Source of the DNA: Mucilaginibacter sp.
GTDB taxonomy: Bacteria > Bacteroidota > Bacteroidia > Sphingobacteriales > Sphingobacteriaceae
Length of the DNA: 5,687 nucleotides
Direction: 5' to 3'
Assembly (NCBI GenBank): GCA_028288315.1
Contig: JAQBNY010000003.1
Span: forward strand, 1 to 5,687
The notes below the pieces were generated by a model. That model saw nothing but the letters and a program-made list of their open reading frames with translations, ran no database searches and was not told the origin of the DNA. The translations under genes were made by a program, and so were the position numbers. The stretch's first letter is position 1; every line of letters begins with the position of its first letter. This document shows positions 1 through 5,650 of the stretch, in pieces.

Positions 1-281
1 TTGCAGCAACTTCAAGCCCTATGTTACAAGGTATCACCAGAGCATCATTAGGTACAAAATCATTCATCTCAGCAGCATCGTTCCAGGAAACTACAAAAGT
101 ACTGAACGAAGCAGCCATAGCAGGTAAAAAAGACTTAATGCTTGGGTTGAAAGAGAATGTTATTGTAGGTCACTTAATTCCGTCAGGAACTGGTTTACGC
201 GAATACGAAAATATCCGTGTAGGTTCACAGGAAGAATTTGATCGCCTTATGGCTTCAAAAACTGAAGAAGTAGAAGCTTAA
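1..281 (+). CDS. rpoC: DNA-directed RNA polymerase subunit beta' (C-terminal end, 5' truncated by window)
   Basis: This is the last part of the beta' subunit, which forms much of the catalytic cleft of RNA polymerase in the cytoplasm. The open frame runs from the window edge (first whole codon at base 3) to a TAA at 279-281, giving 92 residues. What is visible is the conserved C-terminal end of the family: a stretch reading SPMLQGITRASLGTKSFISA, then SFQETTKVLNEAAIAGKKD, then the near-invariant LGLKENVIVGHLIPSGTG. The final residues (EEFDRLMASKTEEVEA) are the usual poorly conserved acidic tail. The ATG at base 21 is internal, because the recognisable RpoC sequence continues upstream of it. 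The gene ends 21 bases before a strong hairpin terminator. Everything upstream (most of rpoC and presumably rpoB) is outside the window. The identification is secure; only the extent is limited. Confidence 0.97.
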   Translation, partial: AATSSPMLQGITRASLGTKSFISAASFQETTKVLNEAAIAGKKDLMLGLKENVIVGHLIPSGTGLREYENIRVGSQEEFDRLMASKTEEVEA

Positions 282-302
282 TCAATTTTTTTAAATACTT
301 TT

Positions 303-341
303 ACAAAGCCTTCTATGAAAATAGAAGGCTTTGTTATTTTT
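303..341 (+). terminator. Intrinsic terminator after rpoC
   Basis: There is a perfect 14-base-pair inverted repeat: left arm 303-316 (ACAAAGCCTTCTAT), loop GAAA at 317-320, right arm 321-334 (ATAGAAGGCTTTGT). It is followed by a T-rich stretch, TATTTTT (335-341). A long stem, a tetraloop and a T tract 21 bases after the rpoC stop are what an intrinsic terminator should look like. The T tract ends only five bases before the ATG of the next gene, so the hairpin also lies in what would be that gene's leader. Confidence 0.88.
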
Positions 342-342
342 G
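335..342 (+). promoter_or_regulatory. Possible Bacteroidota -7 element for the DUF3467 gene
   Basis: TATTTTTG matches the Bacteroidota sigma factor -7 consensus TAnnTTTG exactly and overlaps the T tract of the rpoC terminator. No TTG sits 17-23 bases upstream; the best candidate is TTC at 311-313, inside the hairpin. If used, transcription would start at about 347-349, at or next to the start codon, giving a leaderless or nearly leaderless message. The T tract alone could produce this match by chance. Confidence 0.25.
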
Positions 343-346
343 TGAT

Positions 347-658
347 ATGGAAGAACAAAACGAAAACCAGCTAAACATTGAACTTTCTGAAGAAGTTGCA
401 GAAGGTATATATGCCAACCTTGCTATTATTACACATTCCAGCTCGGAGTTTGTGCTGGATTTTATCCGTGTAATGCCGGGTATTCCTAAAGCGAAAGTAA
501 AATCAAGGATTATATTAACCCCTGAGCATGCTAAAAGACTTTTATCAGCTTTGGAGGATAATATTGAAAAGTTTGAAAGTGCCAATGGTGGTGTTAAAAT
601 ACCAAATGATCCAACCGGTTTCCCAATGAACTTTGGCGGAACCATGGGACAGGCATAA
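347..658 (+). CDS. DUF3467 family protein
   Basis: This is a 103-residue cytoplasmic protein of unknown function, recognised as DUF3467, a small family often found just after rpoC in Bacteroidota (recalled knowledge, not searched). The family core is visible: LSEEVAEGIYANLAIITHSS at about residues 13-32, a hydrophobic FVLDFIRVMPG segment at 35-45, and KSRIILTPEHAKRLLSALED at 52-71, which looks like a strand followed by a helix. The last 25 residues are Gly/Pro/Asn rich and probably disordered. There is no signal peptide, membrane segment or cysteine. The ATG at 347 is preferred because the residues before the core are the usual acidic, polar N-terminus and there is no upstream in-frame start before the terminator. 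The gene lies immediately after the rpoC terminator and 50 bases before rmlD, so it may depend on readthrough or on a start-proximal promoter. The open frame on the opposite strand here is a shadow. Confidence 0.88.
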   Translation: MEEQNENQLNIELSEEVAEGIYANLAIITHSSSEFVLDFIRVMPGIPKAKVKSRIILTPEHAKRLLSALEDNIEKFESANGGVKIPNDPTGFPMNFGGTMGQA

Positions 659-708
659 GATACCTTTATTTGCAATAATTACGGTCTCGGCAGTATTAGC
701 AACAAAAT

Positions 709-1569
709 ATGAAGAAAGTTATAGTTTTTGGCGCTTCGGGGCAGTTGGGCCAGTGTTTTAAAAAGTTAGCCGGGGATAATAATCTCGATTTTTTAATATT
801 TCCTGCCGAAGATGAGGCGAACATATTAGATGTAGCCGAGCTGGAAAAAGTATTTGTCAAACATCAGCCAACACATGCTATTAATTGTGCGGCCTATACC
901 GCTGTTGACAAGGCAGAGGATGACGTAGAAACGGCATCATTAGTGAATAAAACAGGTGTAGAGAACCTGGGCATATTATGCAATACCTACAAAACAATAC
1001 TCATTCAGGTATCAACAGATTTTGTTTTTGGGGGTGATAAAACCAAACCTCTTACCGAAGATGATGAGGCGAAACCTATAAATGTTTACGGCCAAACCAA
1101 ACTGGATGGTGAACTGGTTATCCCGGGTTTGTTAAGTGAATATTTTATACTGCGTACCGCTTGGCTATATTCAGAATTTGCAAACAACTTTGTAAAAACC
1201 ATGTTAAAGCTAGGTGCCGAAAGAGATTTGCTAAAAGTTATATCAGATCAGGTTGGTACCCCAACTTATGCAATGGACCTGGCAGACGCTATAATAACCA
1301 TCATAACATCTGATAGTAAGGAATATGGTACCTACCATTATAGCAATGAAGGGGTAGCATCATGGTACGATTTTTCAAAAGCTATTTTTGACCTGTCGGC
1401 TACCGAAGTAAAAGTTTTACCCGTGCCTACCAGCGAATATGTAACGCGCGCCATAAGGCCGGCATATTCTGTTATGGATAAAGCTAAAATCAAAAAAACA
1501 TTTAATATAGAGATCCCATATTGGAGGGATAGCCTTAAGATTTGTATTAACAGGTTGCAACAAAATTAA
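709..1569 (+). CDS. rmlD: dTDP-4-dehydrorhamnose reductase
   Basis: RmlD (RfbD) carries out the last step of dTDP-L-rhamnose synthesis, reducing dTDP-4-dehydro-L-rhamnose with NAD(P)H in the cytoplasm; the product feeds rhamnose into surface polysaccharides. The 286 residues fit the usual family length. Visible features are the Rossmann dinucleotide motif G8-x-x-G11-x-x-G14 right after the first strand, NCAAYTAVDKAE at 59-70, the STDFVF strand at 102-107, the catalytic Tyr-Lys pair Y127-x-x-x-K131, DQVGTPT at 180-186 and RPAYSV at 250-255. The first strand begins at residue 4, so the ATG at 709 leaves no room for a later start. The stop is 14 bases before rmlA, implying co-transcription and shared function. 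RmlB and RmlC, which act before this enzyme, are not in the window. Nothing suggests truncation. Other extended-SDR sugar reductases are possible but less likely given the neighbour. Confidence 0.95.
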   Translation: MKKVIVFGASGQLGQCFKKLAGDNNLDFLIFPAEDEANILDVAELEKVFVKHQPTHAINCAAYTAVDKAEDDVETASLVNKTGVENLGILCNTYKTILIQVSTDFVFGGDKTKPLTEDDEAKPINVYGQTKLDGELVIPGLLSEYFILRTAWLYSEFANNFVKTMLKLGAERDLLKVISDQVGTPTYAMDLADAIITIITSDSKEYGTYHYSNEGVASWYDFSKAIFDLSATEVKVLPVPTSEYVTRAIRPAYSVMDKAKIKKTFNIEIPYWRDSLKICINRLQQN

Positions 1570-1583
1570 TTTTATATATAAGC

Positions 1584-2447
1584 ATGAAAGGTATCATATT
1601 AGCAGGTGGTTCGGGCACAAGGCTTTATCCTATTACAAAAGCAATAAGTAAGCAGTTAATGCCTATTTACGATAAGCCTATGATTTATTATCCCTTATCG
1701 GTATTAATGCTTGCCGGTATCAAAGAGATATTAATTATTACCACTGCTGAAGATAACGCCGGTTTTGTGCGCCTGCTTGGTGATGGTGCCGAATTAGGCT
1801 GCCGGTTTGAATATGCTATTCAGGAAAAGCCAAATGGCTTGGCCCAGGCCTTTGTAATTGGCGAAAAATTTATTGGTAACGATAAGGTAGCTTTAGTGTT
1901 GGGTGATAACATATTCTATGGATCGGGCTTTAGTAAATTGATACAAAGTTTTAACAATATTAACGGCGCCGCTATTTTTGCTTACCCGGTTGCTGACCCG
2001 GAACGTTATGGCGTTGTTGAGTTTGATGGTAACCATAAAGCAGTATCAATAGAAGAAAAACCGGTTAAGCCAAAATCCAAATTCGCGGTACCGGGATTGT
2101 ATTTTTATGATAATACAGTTGTTGAGATTGCTAAGAATATTCCCATGTCACCAAGGGGAGAATATGAAATAACCGATGTTAACAAAGTTTACCTGCAGCA
2201 AGGTAACCTTAATGTTGGCGTAATGGATAGGGGTACAGCATGGCTGGATACAGGTACATTTGATTCACTTAGTGATGCAACCGAATTTGTACGGGTGATA
2301 GAAAAACGCCAGGCTAAAAAGATAGGTTGTATTGAAGAAGTAGCATATCTGATGGGTTTTATTAACGATGAGCAATTAAAGGTGCTGATTGACAAATACC
2401 TGAAGAGCGGCTATGGGGTATACCTGCAAACTCTGCTCGACAAATAG
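1584..2447 (+). CDS. rmlA: Glucose-1-phosphate thymidylyltransferase
   Basis: RmlA (RfbA) makes dTDP-glucose and pyrophosphate from dTTP and glucose 1-phosphate, the first and committed step of dTDP-L-rhamnose synthesis; family members are typically feedback-inhibited by dTDP-rhamnose. The 287 residues match the usual length. In order, the sequence shows the nucleotide-binding signature GGSGTRLYPIT at 8-18 followed by K23-Q-L-M-P, QEKPNGLAQA at 80-89, the metal-binding GDN at 107-109 (D108), GVVEFD at 143-148, EEKP at 157-160, GLYFYD at 171-176, EITDVN at 195-200 and RGTAWLDTGT at 216-225 with the second metal aspartate D222. The ATG at 1584 places the signature at the normal distance from the N-terminus. 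It is the second gene of the rmlD-rmlA pair and faces miaA tail to tail 66 bases away. The end at LQTLLDK is a normal family C-terminus, so the protein looks intact. Confidence 0.96.
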   Translation: MKGIILAGGSGTRLYPITKAISKQLMPIYDKPMIYYPLSVLMLAGIKEILIITTAEDNAGFVRLLGDGAELGCRFEYAIQEKPNGLAQAFVIGEKFIGNDKVALVLGDNIFYGSGFSKLIQSFNNINGAAIFAYPVADPERYGVVEFDGNHKAVSIEEKPVKPKSKFAVPGLYFYDNTVVEIAKNIPMSPRGEYEITDVNKVYLQQGNLNVGVMDRGTAWLDTGTFDSLSDATEFVRVIEKRQAKKIGCIEEVAYLMGFINDEQLKVLIDKYLKSGYGVYLQTLLDK

Positions 2448-2513
2448 TTTCCTTACAGTTATTAATAAGCACTTTGCATAACTAACAAGCTCGGGCTGAC
2501 CTTTCATCAAGAA

Positions 2514-3443
2514 CTACCTGTTTATTGAAGATTCAATTGCGGATAGCATATTGTCCGTAAGGTTTTCATCGGCGGCATTTAACCATATCATTTCCTTGTC
2601 TTTTCTGAACCAGGTTAATTGCCTTTTTGCAAAACGGCGGGTGTTTTGTTTGATGACTGCTATAGCCGCGGGCAGATCGCTTTTGCCGTCAAAGTGATCA
2701 TATATTTCACTGTAACCAACCGTGTTTAATGCATTTAAATGGCGATAAGGCAATAACGCTTTTACTTCTTCAACAAGGCCTTGCTCAACCATTATATCTA
2801 CCCGTTTATTAATACGGTTATATAATTGTTCGCGGTCCATATCAAGTCCCAGTTTAATAATATTGAAAGGCCTTGTGTTGGTAGTAGCCGTTCTGTATGA
2901 TGAAAATGGCTTGCCTGTAGCCTCATACACTTCTAAAGCTCTTATAATGCGTTGTGGGTTATTAATATCTACCTCATTATAATACACTGAATCAACAACT
3001 TTCAACCTTTCTTGTAAAGCAAGTATACCTTTGTCGTCTAATTCGCTATTGAGTTTATCTCGTATGTGGGTATCGGCACTGGGCAGGTTATCAAAGCCTT
3101 CGGTAACCGCTTTAATATACAACCCCGAGCCACCGGCAAGTATTATTACATTATGTACTTTAAAAAGTTCATCTAATAATTGCAGACATTGTTTTTCGAA
3201 ATCACCTACCGAAAAGGGTTCTGTTATGGAATGCGAATCAATAAAATAATGCGGGGCAGCAGCTAATTCAGTAGCGCTGGGTTTGGCGGTACCTATAGAC
3301 ATTTCGCTATAGAATTGCCTTGAATCTGCAGAAACTACAACCGTATTAAAATAATTAGCCAGCTGTATGGCCGCAGCAGTCTTCCCCGATGCCGTTGGGC
3401 CGGCTACAACAATTAGGGTTGGCTGTGTAAAATGTATGTTCAT
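2514..3443 (-). CDS. miaA: tRNA dimethylallyltransferase (i6A37 synthase)
   Basis: MiaA transfers a dimethylallyl group from DMAPP to N6 of adenosine 37 in tRNAs that read codons beginning with U, which stabilises codon pairing. At 309 residues it has normal length. Visible motifs are the P-loop GPTASGKT at 15-22, the DSRQ motif at 40-43 followed by IGTAKP at 50-55, HYFID at 65-69, GGSGLY at 104-109, NPQRIIRALEVYEATGKP at 162-179, GYSE at 243-246 (GYKE or GYRQ in many homologues), and the basic NTRRFAKRQLTWFR at 267-280. The start at 3443 puts the P-loop about 14 residues in, as in other MiaAs, and no other in-frame ATG is close. A strong palindrome ends only three bases before this ATG. The gene follows the ORF-3-like gene by 63 bases on the same strand and is convergent with rmlA. 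It appears intact. Confidence 0.96.
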   Translation of the reverse strand: MNIHFTQPTLIVVAGPTASGKTAAAIQLANYFNTVVVSADSRQFYSEMSIGTAKPSATELAAAPHYFIDSHSITEPFSVGDFEKQCLQLLDELFKVHNVIILAGGSGLYIKAVTEGFDNLPSADTHIRDKLNSELDDKGILALQERLKVVDSVYYNEVDINNPQRIIRALEVYEATGKPFSSYRTATTNTRPFNIIKLGLDMDREQLYNRINKRVDIMVEQGLVEEVKALLPYRHLNALNTVGYSEIYDHFDGKSDLPAAIAVIKQNTRRFAKRQLTWFRKDKEMIWLNAADENLTDNMLSAIESSINR

Positions 3444-3446
3444 TGA

Positions 3447-3485
3447 TTTAGTCCATGGTCCACAGTTTATGGTCCATGGACTAAA
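3447..3485. repeat. Near-perfect palindrome just upstream of miaA
   Basis: The left arm TTTAGTCCATGG (3447-3458) is exactly complementary to the right arm CCATGGACTAAA (3474-3485). Inside them, after one T-T mismatch (3459/3473), a further CCA/TGG pairs (3460-3462 with 3470-3472), leaving the 7-base loop CAGTTTA. Each arm is built from overlapping copies of GTCCATGG and ATGGTCCA. On the minus strand the hairpin has no following T run, so it is not a standard terminator. It could be an RNA hairpin controlling miaA, an operator, or a copy of a dispersed intergenic repeat. The palindrome is certain; its role is not. Confidence 0.85.
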
Positions 3486-3506
3486 AGTAGTATTTGCTAT
3501 TGAATA

Positions 3507-4157
3507 TTAATAATCGTCGTTATGGCCGGGCTTATCTTCATCTTCAAATTCTTCGTCGTCACCAAAGCCAAATTCGTCTTCCTCTTCTTCGTCTTCAACC
3601 TTTTTCTCTTCAATATCATCAACACCGGTATCGGTCACTTCAGAAAAATCTTCGGCATCCTCAGGATTAAAAGCCATTTCGTTTAAAAAGTCAAAATCTT
3701 CATCAGGTGTATCAACAGCGGCGGCGGTTGGGTTAAACACATTGCCAAATTGTTTTGGTGCTTCGCCTACAGAACGTACAACAGCCGGATATGTAGTGCC
3801 TGGTGTATCCTCCAGTATAATTTTCATCAGTTCCACATGAAAATCAAATGGCCTGTCGAAATTAAAGGTGTAATAAAATTTTTGATGCGGATCGTCAATG
3901 TAGCTGCTCAACTTTATATTTTCCATCAAAGGAATTTTGCGGTCAATTCTTTTCTGGTTGGGTAAATAGGTAATTTCTTCGCCTTTCATCCATTGGTCAT
4001 TACTAATATAAAAAGATGAAGGATATTCAGGATTATACCCGGTAGACTGGTGAATTGCTTTATGGAGATCTTCAAATGTCTGGTTCGATTTTACGTCAAT
4101 ATCCCGAGATACATCATCATAATCCTCAAAAGTAACCCTGAACCTGTATAGTGCCAT
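3507..4157 (-). CDS. pRiA4b ORF-3-like domain protein with acidic C-terminal tail
   Basis: This 216-residue protein resembles the plasmid pRiA4b ORF-3 family, which databases sometimes label as an IS1096 or TnpR passenger protein; its function is unknown. The domain covers about residues 1-140. It has an N-terminal strand (ALYRFRVTFED), the FEDLHKAIHQSTGY helix at 28-41, SSFYISNDQWMKG at 47-59, then YYTFNFDRPFDFHVELMKI at 95-113, where the family has an aromatic and acidic segment, and YPAVVRSVGEAPKQFG at 123-138. From 148 to 216 the tail is extremely acidic (34 of 69 residues Asp or Glu, only three Lys) and surely disordered. There is no signal peptide, membrane segment or recombinase catalytic motif, so the transposon-derived label should not be read as function. 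It lies between cca and miaA on the same strand, 32 bases after cca. The start at 4157 fits the domain, whose first strand begins at residue 3. Confidence 0.85.
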   Translation of the reverse strand: MALYRFRVTFEDYDDVSRDIDVKSNQTFEDLHKAIHQSTGYNPEYPSSFYISNDQWMKGEEITYLPNQKRIDRKIPLMENIKLSSYIDDPHQKFYYTFNFDRPFDFHVELMKIILEDTPGTTYPAVVRSVGEAPKQFGNVFNPTAAAVDTPDEDFDFLNEMAFNPEDAEDFSEVTDTGVDDIEEKKVEDEEEEDEFGFGDDEEFEDEDKPGHNDDY

Positions 4158-4175
4158 TTCTTAGTAGTTTTTTGT

Positions 4176-4183
4176 CAAAAATA
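4176..4183 (-). promoter_or_regulatory. Possible -7 element for the ORF-3-like gene
   Basis: Read on the minus strand, 4183-4176 is TATTTTTG, an exact match to the Bacteroidota -7 consensus TAnnTTTG. It lies in the 32-base gap after cca and would start transcription about 12 bases before the ATG at 4157. The nearest upstream TTG (4212-4210) is 26 bases away, longer than the usual 17-23 spacing, and lies inside the cca coding end. It may be an internal promoter for the last two genes or a chance match. Confidence 0.35.
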
Positions 4184-4189
4184 GTAATG

Positions 4190-5605
4190 TTATTTAATTT
4201 GTGTTCGCACAACTTTCAAGCCAATTTCCTGTCCCTTTGCAATTGTATAAATAATTGCTGCATCGCGGTCGTTAGGTATTTCGCCTTCAAGTATTGCTTC
4301 GCGTATTTTATTCTTAATAATGCCCACTTCGCGACCTTCGCCAATACCAAAAAGTTGCATAATATCTAGCCCTGTTATAGGGGGTTGCCAGTTACGGATA
4401 CTGTCGCGTTCTTCAACATCTTTTAACTTTTGCTGTACCAGCTCAAAGTTTTGACGGTATTTTTTTACTTTATATTCATTTTTAGTGGTGATATCTGCTT
4501 TACACAATAGCATCAGCCCTTCAATATCATCGCCAGCCTCAAATAATAACCTGCGCACCGCCGAATCTGTAACAATAGATTGAGATAACACAATAGGTCT
4601 TAAGTGCAGCTGTACTAATTTTTGGACCAGCTTCATTTTTTCGTTAAGCGGAAGCTTTAGCTGCGCGAAAATTTTAGGCACCATACGTGCACCTTTGTCT
4701 TCATGGCCATGGAATGTCCATCCATGACCAGGCTCAAAGCGTTTCGTAGCTGGTTTGGCTATATCATGTAAAATAGCCGCCCAGCGTAACCAAAGGTCGT
4801 CTGTAGCTTCGCAAATGTTATCCAATACCTGCAATGTATGGTAAAAGTTATCCTTATGGCCCTTTCCGTTAATTATCTCTACGCCATAAAGCGCCACCAT
4901 CTGTGGGAAAATAACATGCAGCAAGCCGGTATCAAACAAATAATTGAAACCGATTGACGGCTTAGGCGATAGGATAATTTTGTTCAGCTCATCCGTGATC
5001 CGCTCTTGCGAAACAATCCTTATACGTGACAGGTTGCTTTTTATTGCCTCAATGGCTTCAGTATCTATCTTAAAATTTAGCTGTGCAGCAAAACGGATAG
5101 CCCGCATCATGCGTAGCGGATCGTCAGAAAAAGTTTCTACCGGGTTTAGCGGTGTTCTTATCAATTTTTGCTCCAGATCGTTGATGCCGTTAAAAGGATC
5201 TATCAGCTCACCAAATTGTGAGGGGTGCAATGCTATAGCCAGCGCATTAATGTTAAAATCGCGGCGCTTTTGGTCGTCTTCAAGCGTGCCGTTCTCAACA
5301 ATAGGCTTGCGCGAGTCTGACCGGTATGATTCTTTACGGGCACCAACAAACTCCACCTCTACATCCTGGTAGCGGAGCATAGCGGTGCCAAAGTTTTTAA
5401 ACACCGATACTTTTACATTAAGTTTTGCCGCAACTGCTTCGGCAAAATCAATTCCATTACCTAAAACAACAATATCAATATCCTTTGAGGAGCGGTTCAG
5501 GAAAATATCGCGCACGTACCCGCCTATTGCATAAACCTGTAAATTTTGTTCGGCAGCAAGCTTTGAAATTACAGAAAATACCGGATGTTGCAGGTGTTGT
5601 TTCAT
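4190..5605 (-). CDS. cca: CCA tRNA nucleotidyltransferase with HD domain
   Basis: This class II nucleotidyltransferase adds or repairs the 3' CCA end of tRNA from CTP and ATP without a nucleic acid template. Visible in the 471 residues are the head-domain signature GGYVRD at 28-33 with the metal-binding D42-I-D44, RRDFNINALAI at 114-124, the base-selecting motif [E/D]DxxR as D161-D-P-L-R165 followed by MMRAIRFAAQL, and ERITDEL at 201-207. A fused HD phosphohydrolase-type domain follows at about 250-370, with H256, the HD pair H280-D281, and HGWTFHGHEDKG at 294-305. The C-terminal part (from PPITGLDIMQLFG, 408-420) is the usual tRNA-binding tail. The N-terminus at 5605 gives about 27 residues before GGYVRD, as expected. 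It is the first minus-strand gene in the window, upstream of the ORF-3-like gene and miaA. A poly(A) polymerase of the same family cannot be excluded from motifs alone, but the HD fusion fits CCA-adding enzymes. Confidence 0.92.
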   Translation of the reverse strand: MKQHLQHPVFSVISKLAAEQNLQVYAIGGYVRDIFLNRSSKDIDIVVLGNGIDFAEAVAAKLNVKVSVFKNFGTAMLRYQDVEVEFVGARKESYRSDSRKPIVENGTLEDDQKRRDFNINALAIALHPSQFGELIDPFNGINDLEQKLIRTPLNPVETFSDDPLRMMRAIRFAAQLNFKIDTEAIEAIKSNLSRIRIVSQERITDELNKIILSPKPSIGFNYLFDTGLLHVIFPQMVALYGVEIINGKGHKDNFYHTLQVLDNICEATDDLWLRWAAILHDIAKPATKRFEPGHGWTFHGHEDKGARMVPKIFAQLKLPLNEKMKLVQKLVQLHLRPIVLSQSIVTDSAVRRLLFEAGDDIEGLMLLCKADITTKNEYKVKKYRQNFELVQQKLKDVEERDSIRNWQPPITGLDIMQLFGIGEGREVGIIKNKIREAILEGEIPNDRDAAIIYTIAKGQEIGLKVVRTQIK

Positions 5606-5612
5606 AAGGAAA

Positions 5613-5629
5613 AAGTCGCGTTGCGACTT
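5613..5629 (-). promoter_or_regulatory. Leader hairpin before cca
   Basis: There is a perfect 7-base-pair inverted repeat AAGTCGC/GCGACTT with a 3-base loop. On the minus strand it is followed by TTT (5612-5610), making a run of five T with the last two stem bases, then CC TT and the cca ATG at 5605. It lies between a candidate promoter and the start codon. It could be a weak terminator for a gene outside the window, an attenuator-like leader hairpin, or a structure affecting translation. The stem is GC-rich but short. Confidence 0.5.
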
Positions 5630-5642
5630 ATGTGGAACAGTG

Positions 5643-5650
5643 CAAATTTA
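5643..5650 (-). promoter_or_regulatory. Probable promoter -7 element for cca
   Basis: Read on the minus strand, 5650-5643 is TAAATTTG, an exact match to TAnnTTTG. A TTCG (5673-5670), one base off the -33 consensus TTTG, lies 19 bases upstream, which is a good spacing. Transcription would start near 5637, giving a leader of about 30 bases that contains the 5613-5629 hairpin. The region is AT-rich and noncoding as far as the window shows. Confidence 0.45.

Noticed and set aside
661..672. Overlapping near matches to TAnnTTTG (TACCTTTA and TTTATTTG) before rmlD
   Set aside because: Each has one mismatch and neither has a TTG at the proper upstream distance, so an rmlD promoter is not supported; readthrough from the DUF3467 gene is equally likely.
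334..675. 113-residue open frame on the minus strand opposite the DUF3467 gene
   Set aside because: It is a shadow: the plus-strand protein has recognisable family motifs, whereas this frame shows none and would run into the rpoC terminator.
2448..2513. Possible bidirectional terminator between rmlA and miaA (AGTTAT 2457-2462 with ATAACT 2478-2483; palindrome TTATTAATAA 2459-2468)
   Set aside because: The stem is only 6 AT-rich pairs with a 15-base loop and no T tract, and the palindrome has no loop; neither supports a terminator call.
3535..3600. Low-complexity TTC/TCG-rich stretch that looks like a microsatellite
   Set aside because: It is the reverse strand of Glu and Asp codons in the acidic tail of the ORF-3-like protein, with mixed codons and no regular repeat unit.
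3507..4157. Mobile element or resolvase suggested by the database name often attached to this family
   Set aside because: No recombinase catalytic motif, terminal inverted repeats or target duplications are visible, and the flanking genes are intact housekeeping genes.
4701..4727. CATGG/CCATG-rich inverted repeat within cca, reminiscent of the palindrome before miaA
   Set aside because: It encodes the conserved HGWTFHGHED region of the HD domain, so codon choice explains it; pairing is interrupted and the flanking sequence differs from the miaA palindrome.
4944..5372. 142-residue plus-strand open frame inside cca
   Set aside because: It is Ser/Arg-rich with no family resemblance and lies wholly opposite the conserved head-domain motifs of cca, so it is a shadow.
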